DNA from: Billgrantia saliphila
Lineage (GTDB): Bacteria; Pseudomonadota; Gammaproteobacteria; Pseudomonadales; Halomonadaceae
Reading direction: 5' to 3'
Assembly: GCF_002930105.1 (NCBI RefSeq)
Contig: NZ_PJRN01000003.1
Coordinates: 62,001-126,000, forward strand
Length of the DNA stretch: 64,000 nucleotides
A model generated the notes under the pieces. It was not told where the DNA came from and made no database searches. It was given only the letters and a program-made list of their open reading frames with translations. How positions within the stretch are numbered: the first letter of the stretch is position 1; every line of letters starts with the position of its first letter. The position numbers were made by a program, and so were the translations under genes. Of this stretch, positions 9,928 to 18,217 are shown piece by piece.

Positions 9928-10692
9928 ATGCTCCGCCTCGATCAATTGCTCGTCACCCAGGGCCTGGCCCGCTCGCGTACTCGTGCACAACGGCTGATTC
10001 GCCATGGCCGGGTCAGCCTGGCGGATACGGGGCGGATACTGGCCAAGCCCGGCGAGAAACTCCCCGAAGAGGTGCGGCTGAACGTGACGGACGACCCCGA
10101 AGAACGCTATGTCTCGCGCGCCGGACTGAAGCTCGAAGCACTGATCGACGCCCTGAGCCTATCGCTGGAAGGCAAGCTGGTGCTCGACGTCGGCCAGTCC
10201 ACCGGCGGCTTCACCGATTGCGCGCTGGCCTTCGGCGCCAGCCATGTGATCGGCGTGGAGGTGGGCCACGGACAGCTCGATTCCGAACTGCGCGGCGACC
10301 CTCGCGTCACCTGCCTGGAGGGACTCAACGCCAGGACCATGACCGACGAGCTGCGCCTGCACGAGGCGCTGGCGGCCCGCGGCGCCACGGGTCCCGATGT
10401 GGCGGTAATGGATGTCTCGTTCATCTCGCAGACATTGATCCTGCCACAGCTGGCCGCTCTGCTGCCCTCGAGTGCCGAGCTGCTGAGCTTGGTCAAGCCG
10501 CAGTTCGAGGTGGGTCCGGGCGGCGTCAATGCGCGCGGCATCGTGGCCGATCCGGCCCGCTACGCCGAGGTCGAAGTCAACATTCGCAATGTCTGCGAGG
10601 CATCCGGTCTGCGTGTGATGCACTGGCAGGAAAGCCCGCTGCAGGGCGGCGACGGCAATCGCGAATTCCTGCTCTACGCGATGAAGGGATAG
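9928..10692 (+). CDS. tlyA: TlyA family rRNA (cytidine-2'-O)-methyltransferase / S4-domain protein
   Basis: 254 residues from ATG 9928 (MLRLDQLLVTQGLARSRTRA), with GGTGAG just upstream acting as ribosome site; the in-frame GTG at 9919 lies inside that site. The N-terminal 60 residues form an S4 RNA-binding domain. The FtsJ-like methyltransferase core shows LDVGQSTGGFTDCAL (SAM binding), VMDVSFIS and KPQFEVG. In characterised members the protein 2'-O-methylates rRNA cytidines, and some are linked to haemolysin phenotypes. It converges with the mscK-like gene, leaving 8 bases between stops. Confidence 0.9.
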   Translation: MLRLDQLLVTQGLARSRTRAQRLIRHGRVSLADTGRILAKPGEKLPEEVRLNVTDDPEERYVSRAGLKLEALIDALSLSLEGKLVLDVGQSTGGFTDCALAFGASHVIGVEVGHGQLDSELRGDPRVTCLEGLNARTMTDELRLHEALAARGATGPDVAVMDVSFISQTLILPQLAALLPSSAELLSLVKPQFEVGPGGVNARGIVADPARYAEVEVNIRNVCEASGLRVMHWQESPLQGGDGNREFLLYAMKG

Positions 10693-10700
10693 CGGCCACC

Positions 10701-13700
10701 TCAGCGGCCGTCACCCCCGCCACCGTCACCGTCGCCGCTACTGCCGATCTCGATCTCTCCGGGATCGCCCGCGGCGCCGGGGGGAGGAAACTGCTCTCCG
10801 CAGCCATCCGTCGGCGTCACCGTCTGCACCTTCTTCTTCGCCTCGTCGCCAGCGCGGTGCAGCCAGACGTCGAGCTGATTGAAGGCGATGTCGATACCGT
10901 GCTCGTGGAACAGCTCACCCACTCGGCAGTTGATCTCGTCGGTAGCGAAGAGTCGATCGCCCAGCGAGTTGACGAACACTCGCAACTCGAAGGTGAGCGT
11001 GCTCTCGCCGTAGTTCATGAAGAATACCTGCGGTTCCGGATCGCCCAGCACCCGCGGGTTCTCGTCGGCAACCCGACGCAGCAGCCGGTGCACCAAACGC
11101 TGATCCGAGCCGTAGGCGACACCGAAGGTGAGCACCACCCGGGTGATGGTGTCCGACAACGACCAGTTGATCAGTTGGTCGGTGACGAAGGTCTTGTTGG
11201 GAATGATGATTTCCTTGCGGTCGAAGTCCGTCACCGTGGTCGCGCGGATACGGATGCGGCTCACCGTACCGGTGAGGTTGCCCAGGGTGATGGTGTCACC
11301 GATACGCACCGGCCGCTCGAACAGGATGATCAAGCCCGAGACGAAGTTGGCGAATATCTCCTGCAGGCCGAAGCCAAGTCCCACGCCCAGCGCCGCCACC
11401 AGCCATTGCAGTTGGCTCCAGGCCACGCCCAAGGTGGCCAGCGAGACGACCAGCCCGGTACCGATGATGGTGTAGGAGAGTAGCGAGGTGATGGCATAGG
11501 CACTGCCCTGCTTCAATTCCAGCCGCGACAGCACCATCACCTCCAGAAGACCGGGCAGGTTGCGCGCCATTACCACCGTGAGGACGAAGATCAACAGCGC
11601 CGTGAAGATATCCGCCACCGACAGCGCGCTGGTGACGAGCTCCGAGCCCACCCCGTCGCTGGCCTCCCAGATGGCCACGTCATCGAGGTAGCCGAGCACG
11701 GTGAGCAGGTCCGACCACACCAGGTAGAGCAGTACGGCGAAGCCGATCAACAGGATGAGCTTGGACAGACGCAGCGACTGCTGGTTGATCTGCTCCATGT
11801 CCAGCGGCGGCTCTTCGACCACTTCGATGGCACCCTCGGCGCCCTCCTGCGCCTGGGCGCGACGACGCGTCAGCGCCCGCTTGAAAGCCAGCCGCCTGGC
11901 CGCCACCGCCAGGCCGCGCACCAGGGAGGCTTCGACCAGAATCCACATCGCCATCAAGTAGAGCGTGATGACGAAGCGCCCCACCAGGCTCAGCGCGGTA
12001 TATTCGTAGCCGGACATGATCAGGCCCACCAGCGCCACGGGCACCGCCGCCATGATCAGCCCCAGCACCAGACGGAACAGCTTGACGCCGAAGAATGGCG
12101 TGTGTGCCAGGATCAGACGCGCCAGCAATACGCTCATGGACAGCAGGCCGGCCACCAGCAGGCCCAGCGCCAGCGGCCGCTGGGTCAGACTGATCTCACC
12201 GTCGCGGGCCAGGATGGCGATCAACAGCACCGGTATCAGCGCCACTCCCAGCCAGCCCAGTAGCCAGCGCAACCGAGCGACGTAGCCTGCCGGCCAATAG
12301 AAATGCTTGGTTGCCACCCCATCGCGCACCAGCAGCCGCCGCGACCAGGCAATGAAAGCCCAGGCCAGGGCCAGATGCCAGAAGGCCTGGCCGAGCCCGA
12401 CAGCAATGCCTTGACCGGCGGCGACCAGCGCCGAGCCGAACCCGGCCAGGGTCAACGGGCCCGGCAGCGCCAGCAGCGCATTGAGCGCCACCGCCTGGGG
12501 CGTATGCGCCTGTGAATCGCTGCGCAGTCGACCGATCTGGTCGTGCAGCACGGCCAGCCGTCGCTGGATGCGGCGGCGCAGGCCCAGCAGCGCCAGGGCA
12601 GCCAGTACGAAAGGCAACCCGGCAATCGCCTCGATCCCCGGCTTGCGCCAATGCACCGGCAATACCTCGCGCCACTCGCCCTGCTGCCACTCGGAAGCCA
12701 GATTGTTGGGAAGATGGCGGAACCAGGCCAGATCCAACGGCCGGGTATTGGCGATCCAGAACAGCTGCTCGTCGATGGTGGTACGCAGATCGAGCGAGGT
12801 TTCCAGGAGCTGCTGCTGGTTGAGCTGCAGCTCGATGGCGGCACTCAGCAGGCCGCCATAAGTCTGCTCGAGCTGATCGACCAGTTGACGCCGCGATTGG
12901 TAGAGGCCCTGCAGCGACTCCACCAGCGCCTCGCTGACCTCGACGCCCGCCTCCTCGAGTCGCTGGCTGGCCAGCCGTTCGCTCTGGCGCAGGGCGTCGC
13001 GCTGTCTCACCAGATCGAACTGGCGCAGGCGCAAGTCGGCGATCTCATCCTGCAGGTTGCCCCGGGCGTCCACCTGCGGCAACGAGCGGCGCTGCTCACG
13101 CAGGATGCGCGACAGGAGCAGGCTGCCGCGGATCGCCTCGATCTGCTCGTTCAAACTGCGCTGCAGTTGGCGCACGTAATCCAACTGGCTTCGGGTCGCC
13201 AGGCTTTCGCGGACCAGCCCGTTGTGGCGGTCATTGGCTTGCAGCAGCTCGAGGCTGAGGTCGCGGTTGATCTGCTGGGCACGCTCCAGCACCGGATGCC
13301 CCGCCTCGAGCAGCGGATCGTCCCGGGCGGCGTCGGCGATCGCCTGCTCCGAGGCGATACGGCGCTGACGGTCGATCACGCTCTGCAGCAGGGTCAATTC
13401 GGCTTCCTGGCGCGCGATCTGCTGAGTCAGCAGGTCGCGGCGCTGCTGGGCCAGCTCGCGCAACCGGGTGTTGCTGCCCAGTTCTCGCTGATGCAGCCGC
13501 AGGGTGCGCTCGGCCAGGCGCCGCTCGACGCGCAGCTGCAACAGCCGCGGCGACTCCTCGCTGGCCCCCTGGCCCTCCAGCGCATCCAGCGACCGGCGCG
13601 TGCGCTCGGCAGCCTGCATGGCATCGGAGATCGCCTGCTGTGCCCGCTCCGGCAGGGTCTGGGCGGAAAGCAGCTGGGCGCTGACATCGGCCAGGCGGTC

Positions 13701-14102
13701 CTGCAGCTGCTGCAGCTCGAACACCGCTTCCTGCTGGCGATACTCCAGCTCGTCCAGCGGCACGTCGTCCAGGTCGGAGGCCGAGCGCTCCAGCGCGGCT
13801 TCCTCCTCCTGAAGCAGCTCTCGTTCGAGGCGAAGCAGCTCACCGGGCGCTGCCTCCAGCCGCTGTTCCAGCGCCTCGAACCGCTCCTCGACGCTCGTCA
13901 ACTGCTCCAGTGCCGTCAGGGTCGCCTCGAGGGCTTCGATATCGCGCCGCTCCGCGTCGCCGACGCTCTGCCCCTCCTCGGGGCGCAGCTCGGCCAGACG
14001 CGCCTCGATCGCGTCGCGATCGGGCAGGTCGTCATCGGCCATGGCCGGGAACCCAGCCAGGAGCAGTAGCATCAGCAGAAAGCACCAGCCGACGAGGTCC
14101 AT
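10701..14102 (-). CDS. MscK/KefA-type large mechanosensitive channel
   Basis: 1133 residues. The ATG at 14102 is chosen because it starts a clean signal peptide (MDLVGWCFLLMLLLLAGFPA, then MADDD). Residues about 25-480 are a long periplasmic coiled coil rich in Leu/Glu/Gln/Arg. About 500-900 hold a series of transmembrane helices. The C-terminal MscS domain includes GLGFGLQEIFANFVSG, FERPVRIGDTI and IPNKTFVTDQLINWSLSD. The extreme C-terminus is acidic and Gly-rich. Such channels release solutes on hypo-osmotic shock, which suits a halophile, and MscK may be ion-gated. Single gene, divergent from pldA. Confidence 0.92.
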   Translation of the reverse strand: MDLVGWCFLLMLLLLAGFPAMADDDLPDRDAIEARLAELRPEEGQSVGDAERRDIEALEATLTALEQLTSVEERFEALEQRLEAAPGELLRLERELLQEEEAALERSASDLDDVPLDELEYRQQEAVFELQQLQDRLADVSAQLLSAQTLPERAQQAISDAMQAAERTRRSLDALEGQGASEESPRLLQLRVERRLAERTLRLHQRELGSNTRLRELAQQRRDLLTQQIARQEAELTLLQSVIDRQRRIASEQAIADAARDDPLLEAGHPVLERAQQINRDLSLELLQANDRHNGLVRESLATRSQLDYVRQLQRSLNEQIEAIRGSLLLSRILREQRRSLPQVDARGNLQDEIADLRLRQFDLVRQRDALRQSERLASQRLEEAGVEVSEALVESLQGLYQSRRQLVDQLEQTYGGLLSAAIELQLNQQQLLETSLDLRTTIDEQLFWIANTRPLDLAWFRHLPNNLASEWQQGEWREVLPVHWRKPGIEAIAGLPFVLAALALLGLRRRIQRRLAVLHDQIGRLRSDSQAHTPQAVALNALLALPGPLTLAGFGSALVAAGQGIAVGLGQAFWHLALAWAFIAWSRRLLVRDGVATKHFYWPAGYVARLRWLLGWLGVALIPVLLIAILARDGEISLTQRPLALGLLVAGLLSMSVLLARLILAHTPFFGVKLFRLVLGLIMAAVPVALVGLIMSGYEYTALSLVGRFVITLYLMAMWILVEASLVRGLAVAARRLAFKRALTRRRAQAQEGAEGAIEVVEEPPLDMEQINQQSLRLSKLILLIGFAVLLYLVWSDLLTVLGYLDDVAIWEASDGVGSELVTSALSVADIFTALLIFVLTVVMARNLPGLLEVMVLSRLELKQGSAYAITSLLSYTIIGTGLVVSLATLGVAWSQLQWLVAALGVGLGFGLQEIFANFVSGLIILFERPVRIGDTITLGNLTGTVSRIRIRATTVTDFDRKEIIIPNKTFVTDQLINWSLSDTITRVVLTFGVAYGSDQRLVHRLLRRVADENPRVLGDPEPQVFFMNYGESTLTFELRVFVNSLGDRLFATDEINCRVGELFHEHGIDIAFNQLDVWLHRAGDEAKKKVQTVTPTDGCGEQFPPPGAAGDPGEIEIGSSGDGDGGGGDGR

Positions 14103-14305
14103 CGAAGGATCGACTCGCCGTCGGTAACAAGGGAGAAGGTTGTACAGTTTGCTCACACTAACTCTCGGTTGGACTGGCCCTGACCCAGGGCCGATTCTCG
14201 GCCTCCGCGCACGGCAAGGCAATGGGCGTAAGCCATTCTTATGGTTGACTTGTCACAAGGGCATGGTAGAAACGGCGTTCAACCTCCGCTTTCGGTTCCG
14301 CCCTT

Positions 14306-15364
14306 ATGCTGCCACTCCGCCTCGTTACGCCGGCTTTCCTTCTGCTTATGCTCGGCACCGCCGATAGCGTATCAGCACAGGCGCCTCCTCTTACAGAGGC
14401 GGAGCGCGCCGCCATCGAGGCCCGCGTCGAAACCCTGAGCGAGGAGTTGGATACCTTGCGCCGGCAACTCGCGGAGGATCGGCTCGAGCCGGACGAACGG
14501 CGTCTCGGTCTGGATGAGGTGCTGACCATCGCCTCCGAACAGGAGCTCGAGTCGGTGCAAGAACGCCGCCAGCTCGAACGCGAGTCCATGCGCAACCCCT
14601 TTTCCATCACCGCACACCGGCGCAATTATCTCTTGCCGTTGAATTACGACCGTCGTCCCAACGAGGAAGTCTTCGGCGACGTCGACAGGGATGGGACGCC
14701 CGATCGCGCCGAGGTCAAGTTTCAGTTCAGTGCCAAGTTCAACCTGATCGAACAGCTCTTTGGCGACTACGGTGGCGATCTCTATTTCGCCTATACCCAA
14801 CGCAGCTGGTGGCAGGCCTATAACACCGACTCTTCTTCGCCATTCCGCGAGACCAACTACGAACCTGAATTCTTCATCGATTTCGAGAACCGCCTGTCGC
14901 TGCTGGGCTGGACCAATGTCAACAACCGATTGAGCTTCAATCACGAATCCAACGGTCGCTCGGGGGATATGTCGCGCAGTTGGAACCGCGTCATTCTCGA
15001 GTCGACTTTCATCAATGACGACTGGCTGGTCAGCGTGGCGCCCCATTGGCGAGTGCCGGAGTCGGCAGGAGATGACGACAATCCCGATATCGAGCGCTAT
15101 CTGGGCTATGGCGAGATCACGGTCGCCCATCGCATGGGCGACAATGAGGTGGCCGTGCAATGGCACGGCAATCCTGGCGCCGGTCACATGGGTACCCGAG
15201 TGGATTATTCCTGGCCGCTGCATGGCAATATCCGTGGCCATTTGCAGTACTTCTACGGCTACGGCGACAGCATGATCGACTACGATCATCGTACCCAACG
15301 CGTCGGTATCGGCTTCAGCCTCAACCCCATTTTCTCGGGTAGCAGTTCGCTTATTGCCGAATGA
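14306..15364 (+). CDS. pldA: Outer-membrane phospholipase A (OMPLA)
   Basis: 352 residues. Signal peptide MLPLRLVTPAFLLLMLGTAD followed by SVSAQA, then a charged coiled stretch (residues 28-90) not typical of E. coli PldA, then the beta-barrel. The catalytic signature NHESNGRSGDMSRSWNR contains the His-Ser pair and following Asn of the family. RNPFSITAHRRNYLLP is the conserved start of the barrel domain. The enzyme hydrolyses phospholipids flipped to the outer leaflet, requiring dimerisation and Ca2+. Stands alone, divergent from the channel gene; the short gap 14103-14305 must carry promoters for both. Confidence 0.93.
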   Translation: MLPLRLVTPAFLLLMLGTADSVSAQAPPLTEAERAAIEARVETLSEELDTLRRQLAEDRLEPDERRLGLDEVLTIASEQELESVQERRQLERESMRNPFSITAHRRNYLLPLNYDRRPNEEVFGDVDRDGTPDRAEVKFQFSAKFNLIEQLFGDYGGDLYFAYTQRSWWQAYNTDSSSPFRETNYEPEFFIDFENRLSLLGWTNVNNRLSFNHESNGRSGDMSRSWNRVILESTFINDDWLVSVAPHWRVPESAGDDDNPDIERYLGYGEITVAHRMGDNEVAVQWHGNPGAGHMGTRVDYSWPLHGNIRGHLQYFYGYGDSMIDYDHRTQRVGIGFSLNPIFSGSSSLIAE

Positions 15365-15453
15365 CGCCGTTCCGTGATGCAGCGAGGCGGCATTGAAGTC
15401 GCTGTTACGGCTGTTATGCTGAACGAGTCATTCATTGTCAAAGGAAGACTGTC

Positions 15454-15786
15454 ATGGCCTCACGCACACCGCACGTGGACGAAACCACCCGCCAGCTGAA
15501 AGAGGATCTCCAGCACCTGTCCCATACCATCGAGGAGCTGGTTAGCGCGACGGCCGACGACTCCCGCGGCAACATCAAGGAACTGAGGGAACGCGCCGAG
15601 AAGCGGCTCAAGGAAACTCGCCAACGCCTCGAAGCCCGGGGTGAGCGACTCTACGGCGAGGCCCGTGATTCGATCAGCCATCAGGTCGATAGCTGCGACC
15701 GCTACGTCCACGAGAATCCATGGACCAGTATCGGCATCGGCGCCATCCTGGGCATGATCATCGGCATGTTGATCGGGCGACGCTGA
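15454..15786 (+). CDS. DUF883 family protein (YqjD/ElaB-like)
   Basis: 110 residues: an amphipathic, charged helical region, then one C-terminal membrane helix with glycine zipper (IGIGAILGMIIGMLIGRR), the family pattern. E. coli YqjD and ElaB are inner-membrane proteins that bind ribosomes in stationary phase. The stop overlaps the next start (TGATG), and three such genes follow in order, as in the E. coli yqjDEK locus. ATG at 15454 follows AAAGGAAGACTGTC. Confidence 0.9.
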   Translation: MASRTPHVDETTRQLKEDLQHLSHTIEELVSATADDSRGNIKELRERAEKRLKETRQRLEARGERLYGEARDSISHQVDSCDRYVHENPWTSIGIGAILGMIIGMLIGRR

Positions 15787-16187
15787 TGGCGTCTGGCGAA
15801 GGCCCCACGCAGCGCCTGATCGCTGCCGGCAGGCGCCTGTTATCCAGCCTGATGGCTTCCGGCGAGACGCGTATGCGTCTCGCCGTGCTTGAGCTGGAAG
15901 AGGAGCGTGCCCGTCTCGCTACCCTGATACTGCTACTGGGCATCAGTCTGGTACTGGTGATGTTCGGCCTGGGCATGCTGATGCTGCTTGTGGTGGTGTT
16001 GTTCTGGGAGACCCATCGCCTGGCCGCCATCGGCATCAGTGCCGCAGTGCTATTGGGCGGCGGTCTGCTCGTCGCCCTGCAGGCGATGCGCTTGGCACGC
16101 CGCCGCAGCCTGCTGAAGGAAACCCTGGCCCAGTTGGCCCTGGATCGTCATCTGCTGGAGAGCCAACGTGACACGCCGCACTCGTGA
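15786..16187 (+). CDS. Phage-holin-superfamily / YqjE-like membrane protein
   Basis: 133 residues from ATG 15786, overlapping the previous stop by one base. Two strong hydrophobic helices (residues about 39-65 and 75-95) separated by a short polar turn, flanked by charged helices, as in the YqjE/DUF1469 family. The function is not known; co-location with YqjD-like and YqjK-like proteins suggests a small membrane complex. The frame extends further upstream but that part overlaps the previous gene and looks non-native. Confidence 0.85.
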   Translation: MASGEGPTQRLIAAGRRLLSSLMASGETRMRLAVLELEEERARLATLILLLGISLVLVMFGLGMLMLLVVVLFWETHRLAAIGISAAVLLGGGLLVALQAMRLARRRSLLKETLAQLALDRHLLESQRDTPHS

Positions 16188-16473
16188 CTCGCGCCGGGCA
16201 CGCGCCGAGCGCAAGGCCGAGCTGATCGCCATGATCGAGCAGCAGCGCATCGACATGCTGGTCGAGGCGAGCCGCTGGCAGCAGGCAGGCCGATCGCTCG
16301 ATAAGGGCTGGCAGCGCCTGGCGCGCTACCGTGGGCTGCTGTACGTGGCGGGTGGGGCTCTGCTGGTGGGCAGTGCCCGAAGACCTCACTCGCTGGCTCG
16401 CCTCGCCAGGCGACTCGCCGCGGGAGGGCTACTGCTCAATCGGGCGCGGCTCCTCCTACGCCAGCTTCGCTGA
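16168..16473 (+). CDS. YqjK-like small basic protein
   Basis: 101 residues with a GTG start at 16168, preceded by GGAGAGCCAAC and overlapping the previous gene by 20 bases. Very rich in Arg (MTRRTRDSRRARAERKAELI at the start), with a single weak hydrophobic patch near residues 57-68. The YqjK family is uncharacterised. Third gene of the trio; no clear terminator in the 48 bases before the convergent TetR-like gene. Confidence 0.75.
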   Translation: MTRRTRDSRRARAERKAELIAMIEQQRIDMLVEASRWQQAGRSLDKGWQRLARYRGLLYVAGGALLVGSARRPHSLARLARRLAAGGLLLNRARLLLRQLR

Positions 16474-16521
16474 CGCCGGGCGAGCCTGAACGGCATAACT
16501 CATATCGCCAATCCTAAAGTC

Positions 16522-17175
16522 CTACAGTTGCGCGTCGGCGTGGCGCTCACGCCGCTTAGCCGCTCCCGGCACCCACTTCATGCAGCTTTCGCCAAGCTTG
16601 AGCTGACGCTCGACGAAGCGCCGCGTGTGTCGCTGCCCCTCGCTGGTATCTATCGACCAGACCGCCAGTGCCGCCATGAACAGCTGGGTCAAAGCGATTT
16701 CCTCGAGCTGGGCGCGGCGGGTTCCGTAGCGAGCCTCGAGCCGCGCTGCTTCGCGTAGCCACTGCACGGTGCGCGACAGGTCGAACACCATCGGGACCCA
16801 GGTATGCAGATGCGGCAGGTGCGCCTTGGTGCGCAGCATTTCCACCGTCACCCGGCGATGCGCACCAAAGGCACCGAACCAGGCCAGCAGGCAGTGCTCG
16901 ATGCGCACCCGCTCGGGCCAGTCGTCGAAGGTATCGGGCTTGTCGGCCAGCATCGCGCGCCAGCCGCGTTGGAACCAGGCGTTGGCCACGTCGTCCATGT
17001 CGCGGAAGCGCTCCAGCACGACCGACATGGGCAACCCGAGGCCTCGGGCGACTTCACTCAAACGTACCGCTCGCCATCCCCGCTCCTCGGCCTGACGAAC
17101 GGCTTCGTCGACGATACCGTCGACGAAGGGAGACGTGCTGGACTCGGATGAGTCGTGAATGGCGATCATGGTCAT
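16522..17175 (-). CDS. TetR-fold protein, COQ9-like
   Basis: 217 residues. N-terminal helix-turn-helix-like segment (VDEAVRQAEERGWRAVRLSE then VARGLGLPMSVVLERF) resembles TetR. The C-terminal part ends with LAVWSIDTSEGQRHTRRFVE, close to the pattern W-x2-D-x-S-x5-T-x2-F seen in COQ9 proteins, which are TetR-fold lipid-binding partners of ubiquinone synthesis rather than DNA binders. I cannot decide between regulator and COQ9-like lipid protein. The gene is transcribed alone, 75 bases downstream of egtD on the same strand. Two ATG codons (17175, 17169) are possible starts, neither with a strong ribosome site. Confidence 0.75.
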   Translation of the reverse strand: MTMIAIHDSSESSTSPFVDGIVDEAVRQAEERGWRAVRLSEVARGLGLPMSVVLERFRDMDDVANAWFQRGWRAMLADKPDTFDDWPERVRIEHCLLAWFGAFGAHRRVTVEMLRTKAHLPHLHTWVPMVFDLSRTVQWLREAARLEARYGTRRAQLEEIALTQLFMAALAVWSIDTSEGQRHTRRFVERQLKLGESCMKWVPGAAKRRERHADAQL

Positions 17176-17250
17176 GGCGGGCCCCGACTTGCAGCGTTTT
17201 CCTGCTATGGAGCATAGACCGGAATCGACACATGATCCCTCGTTCGAGCT

Positions 17251-18216
17251 TTACCCTCCCCGCTCCAGGTAGTGGATACAGAACAACGCGTCGGGATCGG
17301 TCCATTGGGCACGCGGCTCGAAGCCGGCACAGGCGGCCAGGCACTGAAAGCCATCGATGCTGTACTTGTAGGAGTTCTCGGTGTGCAGCGATTCACCCTC
17401 GGTAAAACGAATGCGCTCCCCCGCCACCCGAATCGACTGGTCGCATCGACTCACCAGATGCATCTCGATGCGCGAATCACGCTCGTTGTAGAAGGCGCGG
17501 TGACTGAAGTGGCGCGGCTCGACGTCAGCGTCGAATTCATGGCGCAAGCGCTCCAGCAGGTTGAGGTTGAAGGCCGCCGTGACGCCTGCCGCATCGTTGT
17601 AGGCGGCATCGAGCACGGCACGATCCTTGATCAGGTCGACGCCGATCAGCAGACCGCCGCCGACGGGCAGCAGCTCTGCCAGGCCGCGCAGGAACCCCTC
17701 GGCCTCGTCGGGGGTGAAGTTGCCGATGCTCGAACCGGGGAAGAAGGCCACCGGCCGCTCCCCGCCGAATCCCTCCGGCCAGGCCATCGGGCAGGTGAAG
17801 TCGGCGCAGGCGGCATGCACCTCCAGCCAGGGGTAGTCGCTCGCAAGTTGCCGGGTACTCTCCAGCAGGAAGTCGCGCGAGATATCCACTCCCAGATAGC
17901 AAGCAGGACGCAGCGCCTCGAGCAATAGACGCACCTTGCGGCTGGCCCCGCTGCCGAGCTCGATCAACGCGGCGTGGGGTCCGACCACCTCGGCGATCTC
18001 GGCCGTCGCGGCACTCAATATTGCCTCCTCGGTGCGGGTCGGATAATACTCCGGCTGGCGACAGATGGCGTCGAAAAGCTCCGAGCCGCGCCGGTCGTAG
18101 AGGAACTTGGGCGACGTGAACTTGGGCGTGGACGCCAACCCCGCCAACAGCTCTTCGCTCAGCGAAACCGCCGCGGCCGGCGGATGCTGATCGTGGAAAC
18201 GAACGAACGGCTCCAT
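17251..18216 (-). CDS. egtD: L-histidine N(alpha)-methyltransferase
   Basis: 321 residues, the family length. ATG 18216 gives MEPFVRFHDQHPPAAAVSLS; it lies one base past the egtB stop, so the two are translationally close. Motifs: TSPKFLYDRRGSELFDAICR and PEYYPTRTEEAIL at the N-terminus, ALIELGSGASRKVRLLLEAL for SAM binding, FFPGSSIGNFTPDEA, and a C-terminal ENSYKYS that contacts histidine. EgtD makes hercynine from histidine with three SAM. Second gene of an egtB-egtD operon. Confidence 0.95.
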   Translation of the reverse strand: MEPFVRFHDQHPPAAAVSLSEELLAGLASTPKFTSPKFLYDRRGSELFDAICRQPEYYPTRTEEAILSAATAEIAEVVGPHAALIELGSGASRKVRLLLEALRPACYLGVDISRDFLLESTRQLASDYPWLEVHAACADFTCPMAWPEGFGGERPVAFFPGSSIGNFTPDEAEGFLRGLAELLPVGGGLLIGVDLIKDRAVLDAAYNDAAGVTAAFNLNLLERLRHEFDADVEPRHFSHRAFYNERDSRIEMHLVSRCDQSIRVAGERIRFTEGESLHTENSYKYSIDGFQCLAACAGFEPRAQWTDPDALFCIHYLERGG

Positions 18217-18217
18217 G

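Noticed and set aside
10218..11483. 421-codon plus-strand frame across tlyA and the channel gene end
   Set aside because: It overlaps two well-supported genes in other frames and has no motif of its own.
12543..14069. Long plus-strand open frame over the channel gene
   Set aside because: Antisense to the coiled-coil part of the MscK-like gene; Leu/Gln-rich mirror of the repeats, with no independent ribosome site or motif.
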